Assembly: GCA_035294145.1 (NCBI GenBank)
Contig: DATGLL010000088.1
Coordinates: 1 to 50,457, forward strand
DNA length: 50,457 bases
Origin: CADDZO01 sp035294145
Lineage (GTDB): Bacteria; Chloroflexota; Dormibacteria; Dormibacterales; Dormibacteraceae
Direction of reading: 5' to 3'
Part shown: positions 22,565 through 31,377 of the stretch, piece after piece
How the letters are laid out: every line of letters begins with the position of its first letter
Position numbering within the stretch: position 1 is the first letter of the stretch
The notes under the pieces: generated by a model
Told to the model about the DNA's origin: nothing
The model's input: the letters and a program-made list of their open reading frames with translations, nothing else
Database searches by the model: none
Position numbers and translations under genes: made by a program

Positions 22565-25003
22565 GTGCGACGAGGGGAGCCCATCTCGGAGAACGCGCCG
22601 GCGCTGGACGAAAGAGCGGTCTCGGCGAGCGTGCCACCAGGCTCAGGCGTTCGCGTCGGGAACGGCCTCTCCGGCCAGCTCACCAGCTTCATCGGCCGTC
22701 GAGAGGAGCTGGCCGAGGTAGCGCGTGCGCTGCGGGCGCACCGACTGGTCACGATCTGTGGCCCGCCCGGATGCGGCAAGACACGGCTGGCGCTGGCCGT
22801 CGCCCAGCGCCCAGCCTATCGGCGCCGCGGCGAGGGGGTCCGCCTGGTCGAGTTGAGCGAGGTCACGGACCCGCAGCGGGTGCCGGGGTTGCTGAGCGCC
22901 GTCCTCGGCGTGTCCGACCTTCTCCAGGCGGACCTGGGCGAGCTGGGGGCGAGGCGGACGGCATGCCTGCTGATCGTGCTGGACGGTTGCGAGCGGGTGC
23001 TCTGGAGCTGTGGACGATCGGCGATCGCCATCCTCCGCTCCTTCCCCGACGTGCGGCTCCTGGCCAGTAGCCGTGAGCCCCTCGGCATCCCTGGAGAGGT
23101 CGTCCGGAGGCTGGGGCCGCTGCCCACCCCGACCTCGGTCAGGGCCCCTGATCCGAGGCACCTGCGCCGGTACGACGCCGTCGCCCTCTTCACCGATCGG
23201 GCCCGCGCCTTCCAGCCGTCGTTCCGGCTCGACCCGACCAACGCCGCCGCCGTGGCCACCATCTGCGAGGCGGTCGGGGGGAACGCGCTCGCCATCGAGC
23301 TGGCGGCGGCCCGCCTGACCACGCTCACGCCGGAGCAGCTGGCGGCTCGGCTCCACGAGATGCCGGACCTGTTCGCGACCGGATCCCGTCACCTGCCGCC
23401 GCGGCAGCGCACCCTGCGCGCCTCGATCGATTGGAGCTACGACCGCCTCGCGCCGCGCGAGCAAGAGCTGCTCAACCGACTCTCGGTGTTCGCCGCCCCA
23501 CCCGACCTGGCCGCGGTGCAGTCCGTCTGCGCCGCTCCAGGGGCCGCCGGCCAGATCATCGACACCCTGGCCCGGCTCATCGAGGTCTCCCTGGTCGAGG
23601 CCGAGCCCGCCGATGACGAGATCCGCTACGGCTTGACCGAGCCCATCCGCTGCTACGCCGCCCAGAAGCTGGCCGCGGTGGGAGAGGAGGAGCGCGTGCG
23701 GGGCCGGCACGCCGCGCACTACGCCGCCCTGGCCGAGGCCACCGATGGGCGATGGCGCCATCCCCAGCCCTCGGCCCGGATCGGACGCCTCATCGTTGAG
23801 CGACCCAACCTCCGGGCGGCACTGGCCTGGGCCCTTCGCTCCTCCCCCGACCTGGCCCTGCGCACGGCCGCTGCCCTTGCCTGGTTCTGGCAGGCCACCG
23901 GGGCCCTGGCGGAGGGTCGTCACTGGCTGGAGCGGGCGCTGGCGACCTCGGAGAGCGCCGACCTGAGCATCCGGGGCCGGGCGTGGCACGGCGCCGGCCG
24001 CATCGCCCGCCAGCAGGGCGACCTGGCAGCGGCCCGATCGCACCTGAGCCGGGCCCGAGAGGCGGCCCGCCGGCTGGGCGATCGCTCGGCCGAGGCCCGC
24101 GCCCTGCAGGACCTGGGCATGGTGTTGGTCGAGATGGGCGATCATGCCATGGGGAGGGCGCAGATCGCGACCAGCCTGGCCGTCCACCGCGAGCTCGGCG
24201 ACAGCAGGGGGGTCCAGGGCGCCCTGATCGACATGGGGCGAGCAGCCCTGGTGGCCGGCGATCACCCCACTGCCCGTGCCCGGCTCAAGGAGGCCGCGGA
24301 GCTGGCTCGGGAGTTGGAGGACGAGCACGGCTGGGCCATCGCGGTTGGCGCCATCGCCGACCTGGCGATCGCAGCCGGCGATCGCGAGCGCGCCCACTCC
24401 TGCCTGGAGGCGAGCCTTCGGGTCCTGCGCCACCATCCAGACCCCGACGCCATCGCCCAGCGGCTCGCAGGGTTCGCGCGGCTGGCGGCAGCGCGGTCGG
24501 AGCCGGCGCGCGCCTTGGTTCTGGGCACCGCCGCCCGGGGCCTCCGAGACCGCATGGGCGCCCGTCCCGCCGCCGAGCGGGGTCAGCTCGAGGAGATGCT
24601 GGCGGCCTGTCGTCGGGCCCTCCCCGGCCCAGCAGCTGAGGCGGCGGAGGCCCACGGCCGACAGCTGGGCCTCGAGGGGGCGATCGAGTATGCGCTCGAC
24701 GGCTCCGGCTCCCGGTCGCCGGGGGTCTGGGAGGCGTCGACCCCTCCGGCCTGGGCCTCAGAGCGCTCCAGGGCGGCGGGGCTCTCACCGCGTGAGTGGG
24801 AGGTCCTGAGGCTGCTGATGACCGGTCTCACCAACCGCACCATCGCATCCCGGCTCGCCATCAGCCCCAACACCGTCAACAAGCACGTGGCCAGCATCCT
24901 CGAGAAGCTCCAGGCACGCTCCCGTGCCCAGGCCACCGCCATCGCCCTCGGCATTGAGCGGGTACCGGAGGGTCGAGACCGGGCCCCGACCCCCAGCCGG
25001 TGA
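22565..25003 (+). CDS. Large ATPase-TPR regulator with LuxR-type HTH (LAL-like)
   Basis: Transcriptional regulator of 812 residues combining an AAA/NB-ARC-like ATPase, a helical repeat region and a DNA-binding domain. Walker A is GPPGCGKT at 66-73, preceded by SFIGRREEL, and Walker B is LLIVLDGCE. An STAND-type sensor is visible in LLASSREPLGIPGE, and GGNALAIELAAARL is the GxP-like segment. TPR-like helices span about 400-680 (ARSHLSRAREAARRLGD and similar). The C-terminal LuxR helix-turn-helix lies at about 739-795 (LSPREWEVLRLLMTGL, ISPNTVNKHVASILEKL). GTG start at 22565. Such proteins act as ligand-gated activators; ligand and targets are unknown. The nearby PPTase-like gene lies 67 bp downstream on the same strand. 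Confidence 0.9.
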   Translation: MRRGEPISENAPALDERAVSASVPPGSGVRVGNGLSGQLTSFIGRREELAEVARALRAHRLVTICGPPGCGKTRLALAVAQRPAYRRRGEGVRLVELSEVTDPQRVPGLLSAVLGVSDLLQADLGELGARRTACLLIVLDGCERVLWSCGRSAIAILRSFPDVRLLASSREPLGIPGEVVRRLGPLPTPTSVRAPDPRHLRRYDAVALFTDRARAFQPSFRLDPTNAAAVATICEAVGGNALAIELAAARLTTLTPEQLAARLHEMPDLFATGSRHLPPRQRTLRASIDWSYDRLAPREQELLNRLSVFAAPPDLAAVQSVCAAPGAAGQIIDTLARLIEVSLVEAEPADDEIRYGLTEPIRCYAAQKLAAVGEEERVRGRHAAHYAALAEATDGRWRHPQPSARIGRLIVERPNLRAALAWALRSSPDLALRTAAALAWFWQATGALAEGRHWLERALATSESADLSIRGRAWHGAGRIARQQGDLAAARSHLSRAREAARRLGDRSAEARALQDLGMVLVEMGDHAMGRAQIATSLAVHRELGDSRGVQGALIDMGRAALVAGDHPTARARLKEAAELARELEDEHGWAIAVGAIADLAIAAGDRERAHSCLEASLRVLRHHPDPDAIAQRLAGFARLAAARSEPARALVLGTAARGLRDRMGARPAAERGQLEEMLAACRRALPGPAAEAAEAHGRQLGLEGAIEYALDGSGSRSPGVWEASTPPAWASERSRAAGLSPREWEVLRLLMTGLTNRTIASRLAISPNTVNKHVASILEKLQARSRAQATAIALGIERVPEGRDRAPTPSR

Positions 25004-25070
25004 GCTCGCCCTCACCTCGTCCAACCCCACCTCGGCCTCCCCCCACGGCGCGGTAGCCTTGTGCCATTGC

Positions 25071-25835
25071 ATGGGTAACCGTATGGTGACCTGGGCGTCC
25101 GACCTCCGGTCGACCGTCAAGCCAGCCCCCCAGGCCTGGCCCTGCCTAGGCCGGGAGGAGGTGCACCTTTGGCGGGCACCCCTCGACCTGGATCGGGAGC
25201 CCCTGGCCCGACTCCGGGAGGTGCTCTCGAGCGAGGAGCGGGCCCTGGCTCTCACCTTCCGGTTCCAGTGGGCCCGGGACCGTTTCGTCGCCAGCCGAGG
25301 CTGGCTGCGGTTGCTCCTGGGACGCTACCTGGGCATGCCGCCGAGCCGGCTCCGGTTCGTCATCCAGACCAACGGCAAGCCAGCCTTGGCCGAGCCACCA
25401 ACCGAGGTTCGGTTCAACCTGGCCCTGGCCGGGCCGTTGGCCCTGATGGCGGTCGCGGAGGGTCGCGAGGTCGGGATCGGGATCGAGCCCGTCGACGAGC
25501 CCTCCCTCGGCCCGGGGGTGACGTCGCAACCCCTCCCCGCCCCGAGCCCTCAGGCCCCGACCCGCCTGGAGGGCAAGCAGGCCAGGATGGCCTCCGAGGG
25601 CCGGGCTCGCCGAGGAGCCTACCACCGAGCACGTGGCTGGGCGCCGTCAGCCGGCGACCGACGGGGATCGGTCCTCTCCTGCCCCGAGGACGACGTGGAG
25701 CCGAGCGGTTGGTCCTTCCACGCGGTGGACGCCGGGCCCGGCTACGCCGGGGCGCTGGCCCTGGAGGGGACGGTGCGGCTGGTTCGCCTCCTCGACTGCG
25801 ACCCTGGCTGGCTCCACAGCCGTCTCCCCGACTGA
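25071..25835 (+). CDS. Sfp-type phosphopantetheinyl transferase relative lacking catalytic motifs
   Basis: A 254-residue protein. The N-terminal half is clearly Sfp/Gsp/HetI-like: EEVHLWRAPLDLD, LSSEERALALTFRFQWARDRFVASRGWLRLLLGRYLG (in parts), NGKPAL and FNLALAGPLALMAVAEGREVGIGIEPV. The family has FNLSHSG and VGVDIE; here SHS is ALA and the magnesium-binding Asp is Gly. The WTRKEAYLK motif is absent and replaced by a Pro/Arg-rich stretch, yet the C-terminal block SGWSFHAVDAGPGYAGALALEG (family-like) returns in the same frame. It cannot work as a normal PPTase. It may be a pseudoenzyme or a decaying gene kept open by high GC. Start at ATG 25071. Confidence 0.7.
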   Translation: MGNRMVTWASDLRSTVKPAPQAWPCLGREEVHLWRAPLDLDREPLARLREVLSSEERALALTFRFQWARDRFVASRGWLRLLLGRYLGMPPSRLRFVIQTNGKPALAEPPTEVRFNLALAGPLALMAVAEGREVGIGIEPVDEPSLGPGVTSQPLPAPSPQAPTRLEGKQARMASEGRARRGAYHRARGWAPSAGDRRGSVLSCPEDDVEPSGWSFHAVDAGPGYAGALALEGTVRLVRLLDCDPGWLHSRLPD

Positions 25836-25853
25836 CCCGACCCGCCGGGGGGC

Positions 25854-27227
25854 TCAGCGCGCCGGCCCGACCCAGACCGTCTGGACGTTCTGGAACTCAA
25901 GCAGCCCGTGCTCCGAGAGCTCACGGCCATACCCGGAACGTTTCACTCCCCCGAACGGGAGGCGGGCGTCGGAGGCGACCATCCCGTTGACGAAGACCAT
26001 GCCCGCCTCGATGCGCTCGGCGAGGCGCTTGCCCCGATCGACGTCACCGGTCCAGACGGCCGAGCCAAGGCCGAACTCGCTGTCGTTGGCGACCGCGATC
26101 GCCTCCTCCTCGTCCTTCACCCGGACCAGCGCCGCCACCGGGCCGAACGTCTCCTCGCGGAACACGGGCATCTGGGGGCTGACCTCGGTGAGGACGGTGG
26201 GCCGGTAGTAGAAGCCCCGCCCGGGGATGGCCTCCCCGCCAACCGCCACCCGTGCCCCCAGCCTCAGTGATTCCTTGACCTGACGGTCGAGCTCCGCGAC
26301 CAGGTCCCGACGGGCCAGGGGGCCGATGTTGGTGTCACGGTCCATCGGGTCCCCCACCTTGAGCGCCCCGACCAGCTCGACGAAGCGGCGCTCGAACTCG
26401 TCGGCCACCTGCTCGACCACGATGAACCGCTTGGCCGCGATGCAGCTCTGCCCGTTGTTCTGGTTCCGGGCCCGACACGCCACCTGGGCAGCGGCGGCCA
26501 CATCCGCGTCCTCGAGCACGATGAAGGGGTCGGACCCGCCCAGCTCGAGGACCGTCTTCTTGAGCGCCTGCCCCGCCACGGCCGCCACCTTGGCCCCGGC
26601 CAGGTCGCTCCCGGTCAGGGTCACCGCGGCGACCCGAGGGTCACGGATGATGCGCTCCACCATGGCACTGCCCACCAGCAGGGTCTGGAAGACCCCCTCA
26701 GGCATGCCGGCCTCCCGGAAGACCTCCTCGGCGGCAAGGGCGGCCTGGGGGACGTTGGAGGCGTGCTTGAGGACCATGACGTTCCCGCCGACCAAGGCCG
26801 GCAGCGCCGCCCTCATGACCTGCCAGAGCGGGAAGTTCCACGGCATGACCGCCAGCACCACTCCGAGGGGCTGCAAGCGGACGTAGCTCTCGGTCGCGTT
26901 GCTGGCCACCGGCCGGGGCCGCAACAGAGCCTCGGCATGCTCGGCGAACCAGTCCGCCGTCCAGGCACACTTCTCGACCTCCGCCTCCGCCTCCACGATG
27001 GGCTTGCCCATCTCCGAGGTGAGGATGGAGGCCAGCCTCTCTCGCTCTCGTCGCAGGTACGTGGCCACCTCGGTCAAGCGCGCGGCCCGGACCGGGACCG
27101 GTGTCTCCCGCCAGCGCGTGCGCGCCCCCCAGGCTCGGTCGAGGGCTCGGTCGACGTCGTCCCAGGTGTGCTCCTCGAAGCGCGCCAGCACCTCCTCCGT
27201 GGCCGGGTTGACGGAAACGATCGCCAT
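25854..27227 (-). CDS. NAD(P)-dependent aldehyde dehydrogenase, succinate-semialdehyde type
   Basis: Oxidises an aldehyde to the acid; 457 residues, the usual length of the short succinate-semialdehyde dehydrogenase class. Active-site features: PWNFP with Asn131, general base Glu228 in LELGGSDPF, and nucleophile Cys262 in NNGQSCIAAKR. The C-terminal ETFGPVAALVRVKDEEEAIAVAN and LPFGGVKRSGYGREL are standard. Start at ATG 27227 with AGGAGG seven bases upstream. It converges with the PPTase-like gene. No gabT or 2-oxoglutarate decarboxylase gene is nearby, so the physiological aldehyde is not fixed by context. Confidence 0.92.
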   Translation of the reverse strand: MAIVSVNPATEEVLARFEEHTWDDVDRALDRAWGARTRWRETPVPVRAARLTEVATYLRRERERLASILTSEMGKPIVEAEAEVEKCAWTADWFAEHAEALLRPRPVASNATESYVRLQPLGVVLAVMPWNFPLWQVMRAALPALVGGNVMVLKHASNVPQAALAAEEVFREAGMPEGVFQTLLVGSAMVERIIRDPRVAAVTLTGSDLAGAKVAAVAGQALKKTVLELGGSDPFIVLEDADVAAAAQVACRARNQNNGQSCIAAKRFIVVEQVADEFERRFVELVGALKVGDPMDRDTNIGPLARRDLVAELDRQVKESLRLGARVAVGGEAIPGRGFYYRPTVLTEVSPQMPVFREETFGPVAALVRVKDEEEAIAVANDSEFGLGSAVWTGDVDRGKRLAERIEAGMVFVNGMVASDARLPFGGVKRSGYGRELSEHGLLEFQNVQTVWVGPAR

Positions 27228-27470
27228 CACTTGTCCTCCTGCGCAGGCCGATTCGTCGTCATCGTCGATCATTCCAGGATCGGGCCTCACCGTGTCGCGC
27301 CCTGACCCTCGCGCGAGCGGTCGGAGCCCGGGCCGCACCTCGCCCAACCGGGCATCCGCCCCCTCGGCGAGGGGCCAGGCCAGGCGCCCGGGGGCAGCCA
27401 CCCCACTTGCCGGCGGCATCGGGATGGTCGACGCTGTAATCGTGACCATCGTGCACGAGGAGCGAACGCC

Positions 27471-28778
27471 GTGCGAGCCCGCCTGCGTCGACGTGTCCAC
27501 CTGACCCCCGCCGACCGCGAGCGCTCGGCCTTCACCACCGTCCCTTTCGAGGTGCCGGCCGGCACCTCGCGGATCGAGGTCACGTACCGCTATGAGGGTC
27601 AGGGGCGGCCAGGGGCGAGCAGCGTCGTCGATCTGGGGCTGATCGACCCGCGAGGCAGCGCCTTCCCCCAGTTCCCCGGCTTTCGGGGGTGGAGCGGCAG
27701 CGCCCGCACCTCGGCCGTGATCACGCCCGAGGGGGCCACCCCCGGCTACCTGCCCGGGCCGCTCCCCCCCGGCACCTGGCAGGTCCTGCTGGGCCTCAGC
27801 CGGGTGCCTCCCGAGGGGGTCGAGGTGGAGGTGACGGTCGACACCTGGGAGGAGACCGGTCAGCCGCCGCACCCCCTGCCCGGCCCTCCGCGACCGGGGC
27901 CACCGGATCGAGGCCGTGGCTGGTACGCCGGCGACCTCCACGCCCACACCCACCACTCCGACGCACCCGGCAGCCTCGCCGAGCTAGTGGGGGCGGCGAC
28001 CCGGGCCGGGCTGGACTTCCTCGCCGTCACCGATCACAACACGGTCAGCCACCTCCCCCACCTGCGCGCCGGCTCGGACCGGGTCCTGCTCGTGCCCGGT
28101 GAGGAGGTCACCACCGCCCGCGGGCACATGAACGTCTGGGGGCTGGACCGCCTGGTCGATTTCCGCTGGCAAACCGAGGCCGAGCTGAGAGCCGTGATCG
28201 AGGAGGCGCGGGCCCAGGGGTGTGTCCTCTCCCTCAGCCATCCCCTCATCCCCGGCATGTCATGGGCCCTGGGCTACGACCTGCCGGTGGACGGCCTCGA
28301 GATCTGGCACGGGCCCTCGGGCGAGCGCAACCTGGAGACGCTCGCCATCTGGCAGGAGCTGCTACGGTCCGGCCGGCGGGTAGTGGGGCTGGGAGGCAGC
28401 GACCATCACTGCGGCCGGCGGGAGCGCCCCCTGGCCAACCCCACCATCTGGGTGCTGGCCGACTCCCTGACCGTGGACGGGATCGTGGAGGCGCTGCGGG
28501 CGGGCCGGGTGGCGATCACCACCGCCGGCACCCCCCCGCCGCGCTTGGTGGCAGAACGCGATGGTCGTTATTGGGAGGTCGGCGACACGGTGCCACGGGG
28601 AGGGCCGGTGCGTGTGCACTGCCCGGCAGGGACTCGGCTCGTCACCGCCCTGGGGGAGGTAGCGCCCGAGGCCGAGCTCGACCTGCTCGAGCACGGCTTC
28701 GTGCGCGGAGAGCTCTGGGAAGGAGGACGGCGCTGGCCGCCGATCGCCCTCACCAACCCGATCTGGGGCCAGGCCTGA
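27471..28778 (+). CDS. PHP-domain metallohydrolase (CehA/McbA family)
   Basis: Predicted metal-dependent phosphoesterase or hydrolase of 435 residues. The N-terminal 140 residues form a beta-rich domain (FEVPAGTSRIEVTYRYEG, LPPGTWQVLLGL). The PHP domain begins at GDLHAHTHHSD with the first metal His pair, followed by AVTDHNT, VPGEEVTT, GHMNVWG, SHPLIPG and GLGGSDHH, so all expected metal ligands are present. GTG start at 27471 with GAGGAG upstream. Members include the carbaryl esterase CehA, but most have unknown substrates. No export signal is apparent. Stands alone, divergent from the aldehyde dehydrogenase gene. Confidence 0.88.
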   Translation: MRARLRRRVHLTPADRERSAFTTVPFEVPAGTSRIEVTYRYEGQGRPGASSVVDLGLIDPRGSAFPQFPGFRGWSGSARTSAVITPEGATPGYLPGPLPPGTWQVLLGLSRVPPEGVEVEVTVDTWEETGQPPHPLPGPPRPGPPDRGRGWYAGDLHAHTHHSDAPGSLAELVGAATRAGLDFLAVTDHNTVSHLPHLRAGSDRVLLVPGEEVTTARGHMNVWGLDRLVDFRWQTEAELRAVIEEARAQGCVLSLSHPLIPGMSWALGYDLPVDGLEIWHGPSGERNLETLAIWQELLRSGRRVVGLGGSDHHCGRRERPLANPTIWVLADSLTVDGIVEALRAGRVAITTAGTPPPRLVAERDGRYWEVGDTVPRGGPVRVHCPAGTRLVTALGEVAPEAELDLLEHGFVRGELWEGGRRWPPIALTNPIWGQA

Positions 28779-29001
28779 GCTTCGGGATCAGCCCGAGGGT
28801 CGGCAGGCGTGGCCTCCCTCGCATCGGCGCCCACCCTCCGGCCCCGGGACGCGGGCGGGAGGCGGGGCGGCCCGGGGCTCGCCGGCCCGGTCACGGCTCG
28901 ACCGCCAGGCGACGGTCGCGAGCCCCCTCCCGGCGACACGGTCGGCCGGTGCCTCAGCCCCGCGCTGGCACCGGCGGTCGGCCGTGAGGGAACGCCAGCC
29001 C

Positions 29002-29538
29002 TCAGGTACGCCCACCGCGCGAGGGCACCAGCGGGGTCGGGCTCCGCTGGATCGCCCCCGTCCACTCCAGCTGGTACGCGGGCGAGGCGCCGAGCCCGAC
29101 CAGGAAGACCTGCTCGCAGAGCTGGGCCAGGGCGGGGGCGGACAGGCCGCGGACGTCACGGACCAGCGCCCGGTTCGGGTACACGACGTCAGGTCGGAAG
29201 CCCAGGGGCACCAACCGAGGCTGGACTACCTGGCAGGGAAGGAAGACGCTATCGCAGGGAACCACCGCGTCACCATCGAGGCTCAGCTGGAGCTGTCGGA
29301 CGCGACCATCCTGTCGCTCGTCGGTGACGTCATCGAGGATGACGTAGCCACCTCCGTCGGGGCGGGCGATGCGCGCCATCAGGGCCTGGAGCGCCGCCAC
29401 CCGGGCGGGGTCGGCTGGGGCAGGGCTCGGCTGGACGGCGAGCGGGGCCGGTGAGACCTCGGCTGGCTCGGCCACCCGGGGCGTCGAGCCGCAGGCGGTC
29501 AGGAAGCTGACCAGGATCACCGCTAGCAACCACCTCAA
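29002..29538 (-). CDS. Putative lipoprotein of unknown function
   Basis: A 178-residue protein with an N-terminal lipobox: LRWLLAVILVSFLTACGS, where Cys would be lipidated and signal peptidase II would cut before it. This fits the Lgt encoded nearby. The mature part has a Pro/Ala-rich linker, then a folded domain containing GGGYVILDDVTDERQDG and two Cys (DSVFLPCQ region), which could form a disulfide. No family is recognised. Start chosen at TTG 29538 because GGAGG lies eight bases upstream; GTG 29553 is an alternative that adds five residues. It is divergent from the tetR gene. Confidence 0.65.
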   Translation of the reverse strand: MRWLLAVILVSFLTACGSTPRVAEPAEVSPAPLAVQPSPAPADPARVAALQALMARIARPDGGGYVILDDVTDERQDGRVRQLQLSLDGDAVVPCDSVFLPCQVVQPRLVPLGFRPDVVYPNRALVRDVRGLSAPALAQLCEQVFLVGLGASPAYQLEWTGAIQRSPTPLVPSRGGRT

Positions 29539-29638
29539 CCGCTCGACCTCCACCGCTGTCACCGCCAACCAGACGACCGATGGCCGCTCCGGATAATTGA
29601 TGCATGTCGTGCGCCGTCTTCGCCGGCCAGGGCGCCTC

Positions 29639-30352
29639 GTGACCGTCAGGGCGCAACGCCCCTTGCGCCTCAGTGCCCCCGAGGAGCGCTGGGCCAGGCT
29701 GCTCGAGGCCACGCGCCAACTGCTGGCGGAGCGCGGCCCCGACAAGGTGAGCGTGGAGGCGATCGCCAGCCGGGCCGGAGTGGCCAAGGGGACGTTCTAC
29801 CTGTACTTCAGCTCCCGGGACCAGCTCTTGGACTCCGTCCGCGAGCGCTGGATCGACGAGATCGTGTCGGAGGCGAACGGGCAGCCGGAGCTCAGCGGGC
29901 CCGAGGGCTGGCCAGCCCGGCTGCGGGCGCTCGTGGAGCTGATGGTGGACCTCCTGCTGCGCGACCCTCCCCTGCACCTCACCCTGCTCCACCCGCCGGC
30001 ACGGGCTGGCCAGCCTGTCTCTGCCCTGGGCACGCTTGAGGGGCTGGTCGAGCGTTCGATCCGCGAGGCCCGGGCCGTCGGGGTCCCGGACCTTCCCGAG
30101 CCCTGGTTGGCGGCGGCCCTCTTGGTGCACGGGATCCACGGGGTTGTGGATCGGTACCTGCAGGCCCAGGTCGGGGTGGCGGAGCGGGCCCGACTGGTGG
30201 ACGAGATCACGCAGCTGGCGGAACGGCTGCTGGGACCAATCGAGGACCGGGGCCCGGCAGCCGGGCCTGAGGCGGCGCCCCCCACCTCAGCCGGTCGAGG
30301 GCGTCGAAGCGTGCAGGTGCCGCCGCCACCGGATCCGGGCACGCCGCGGTAG
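29639..30352 (+). CDS. TetR-family transcriptional regulator
   Basis: Dimeric repressor of about 237 residues. The N-terminal helix-turn-helix is typical: LLEATRQLLAERGPDKVSVEAIA, then SRAGVAKGTFYLYFSSRDQLL. The C-terminal ligand domain is poorly conserved and ends in a Pro/Arg-rich tail. GTG 29639 is preferred because a GATAAT-like -10 at 29592-29597 would place the transcript start near 29604, downstream of the other candidate ATG at 29600, and CAGGGCG lies upstream of the GTG. About 100 bp separate it from the divergent lipoprotein gene, the most likely target besides itself. Confidence 0.88.
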   Translation: MTVRAQRPLRLSAPEERWARLLEATRQLLAERGPDKVSVEAIASRAGVAKGTFYLYFSSRDQLLDSVRERWIDEIVSEANGQPELSGPEGWPARLRALVELMVDLLLRDPPLHLTLLHPPARAGQPVSALGTLEGLVERSIREARAVGVPDLPEPWLAAALLVHGIHGVVDRYLQAQVGVAERARLVDEITQLAERLLGPIEDRGPAAGPEAAPPTSAGRGRRSVQVPPPPDPGTPR

Positions 30353-30519
30353 CATGCCTCTGGCATGTGCAGCCGGCTGCGACGCGCCCAAGCCTGGGCA
30401 TCGGACCGCATCCGGGGCGCCCCGGGTGGTCCCGTGATCGCCCGTGCCTCCCGCTGGGCGTCCTTCCCGGCCCGGTGCATGGGCCTCGCGAGCCGCTCAT
30501 CCCATCCCCGAGGACGACG

Positions 30520-31377
30520 ATGCCCCCCGCCTTGGTGATCACCTTCCCCTTCAGCCCCATCCTCATCCAGCTGGGGCCGCTCTCGATCCGTTGGTACGGC
30601 GTCTGCTACGCGGTGGCCTTCCTGGCTGGCCTGTGGATGGCGGGGCGTCACCTGCGGGCCCACGGACTTCGCGAGCAGGACTACGCCAACCTGGCCTTCT
30701 GGTGCATCGTGCTGGGCCTGGTCTCTGCTCGGCTGTACTACGACTTCCAGAGCGGTGCCGGCTACTACCTGACCCATCCCCAACACCTGCTCGCCACGTG
30801 GGAGGGCGGCATGGCCTACTTCGGCGCCATCTGGACGGTCCCGATCCTGATCTTCCTGTACGCACGCTGGAAGGGGCTGAACTTCTGGCTGCTGGCCGAC
30901 GCGGCCGCCTTCTTCGCCGCCGTCGGGCAGCCCATCGGCCGGATCGGGAACATCTTCAACGGCGAGATTCTGGGGCCTCCTTCAAACCTCCCTTGGGCCT
31001 TCGCGTACACCAACCCGAACTCGATGGCCCCGCAGCTCGGGGTCGCCTACCAGCCAGCCGCCCTCTACGAGCTGTTGATCGGCCTCTGCATCCTCGGCAT
31101 CCTGCTGCTCGTTCGTCGACGCCTCCGACCGCGTCCGGGAGCCCTGCTCCTGATCTACCTGGCCCTGTATGCCATCTCCCAGTTCGGCATCTTCTTCCTA
31201 CGCGACAACTCGATCACGGCCCTAGGCCTGAAGCAAGCCCAGCTCTCATCGATCGCGCTGGCGATCGCCTTGGTGCCCGTCACCTGGTACTGGCTGCGCT
31301 CGGGCCACCGACCGGAGGTTCCGAGCGACACGCCTAATCCCATGGAGGTGCGCGATGGCTACCAAGCGGAGGCCTGA
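30520..31377 (+). CDS. lgt: Prolipoprotein diacylglyceryl transferase
   Basis: Integral membrane enzyme that transfers diacylglycerol from phosphatidylglycerol to the lipobox Cys of prolipoproteins. The 285 residues contain seven or so membrane helices. Family motifs: IRWYGVCYAVAFLAG near the N-terminus, GMAYFGAI (usually GGMSFHGG), and the Lgt signature GQPIGRIGNIFNGEI with the essential Arg and Asn-Gly-Glu. The C-terminal helices end in GHRPE. ATG 30520 has GAGGACGACG upstream. The end overlaps the DUF929 gene by 23 bp, so the two are translated together. Confidence 0.93.
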   Translation: MPPALVITFPFSPILIQLGPLSIRWYGVCYAVAFLAGLWMAGRHLRAHGLREQDYANLAFWCIVLGLVSARLYYDFQSGAGYYLTHPQHLLATWEGGMAYFGAIWTVPILIFLYARWKGLNFWLLADAAAFFAAVGQPIGRIGNIFNGEILGPPSNLPWAFAYTNPNSMAPQLGVAYQPAALYELLIGLCILGILLLVRRRLRPRPGALLLIYLALYAISQFGIFFLRDNSITALGLKQAQLSSIALAIALVPVTWYWLRSGHRPEVPSDTPNPMEVRDGYQAEA

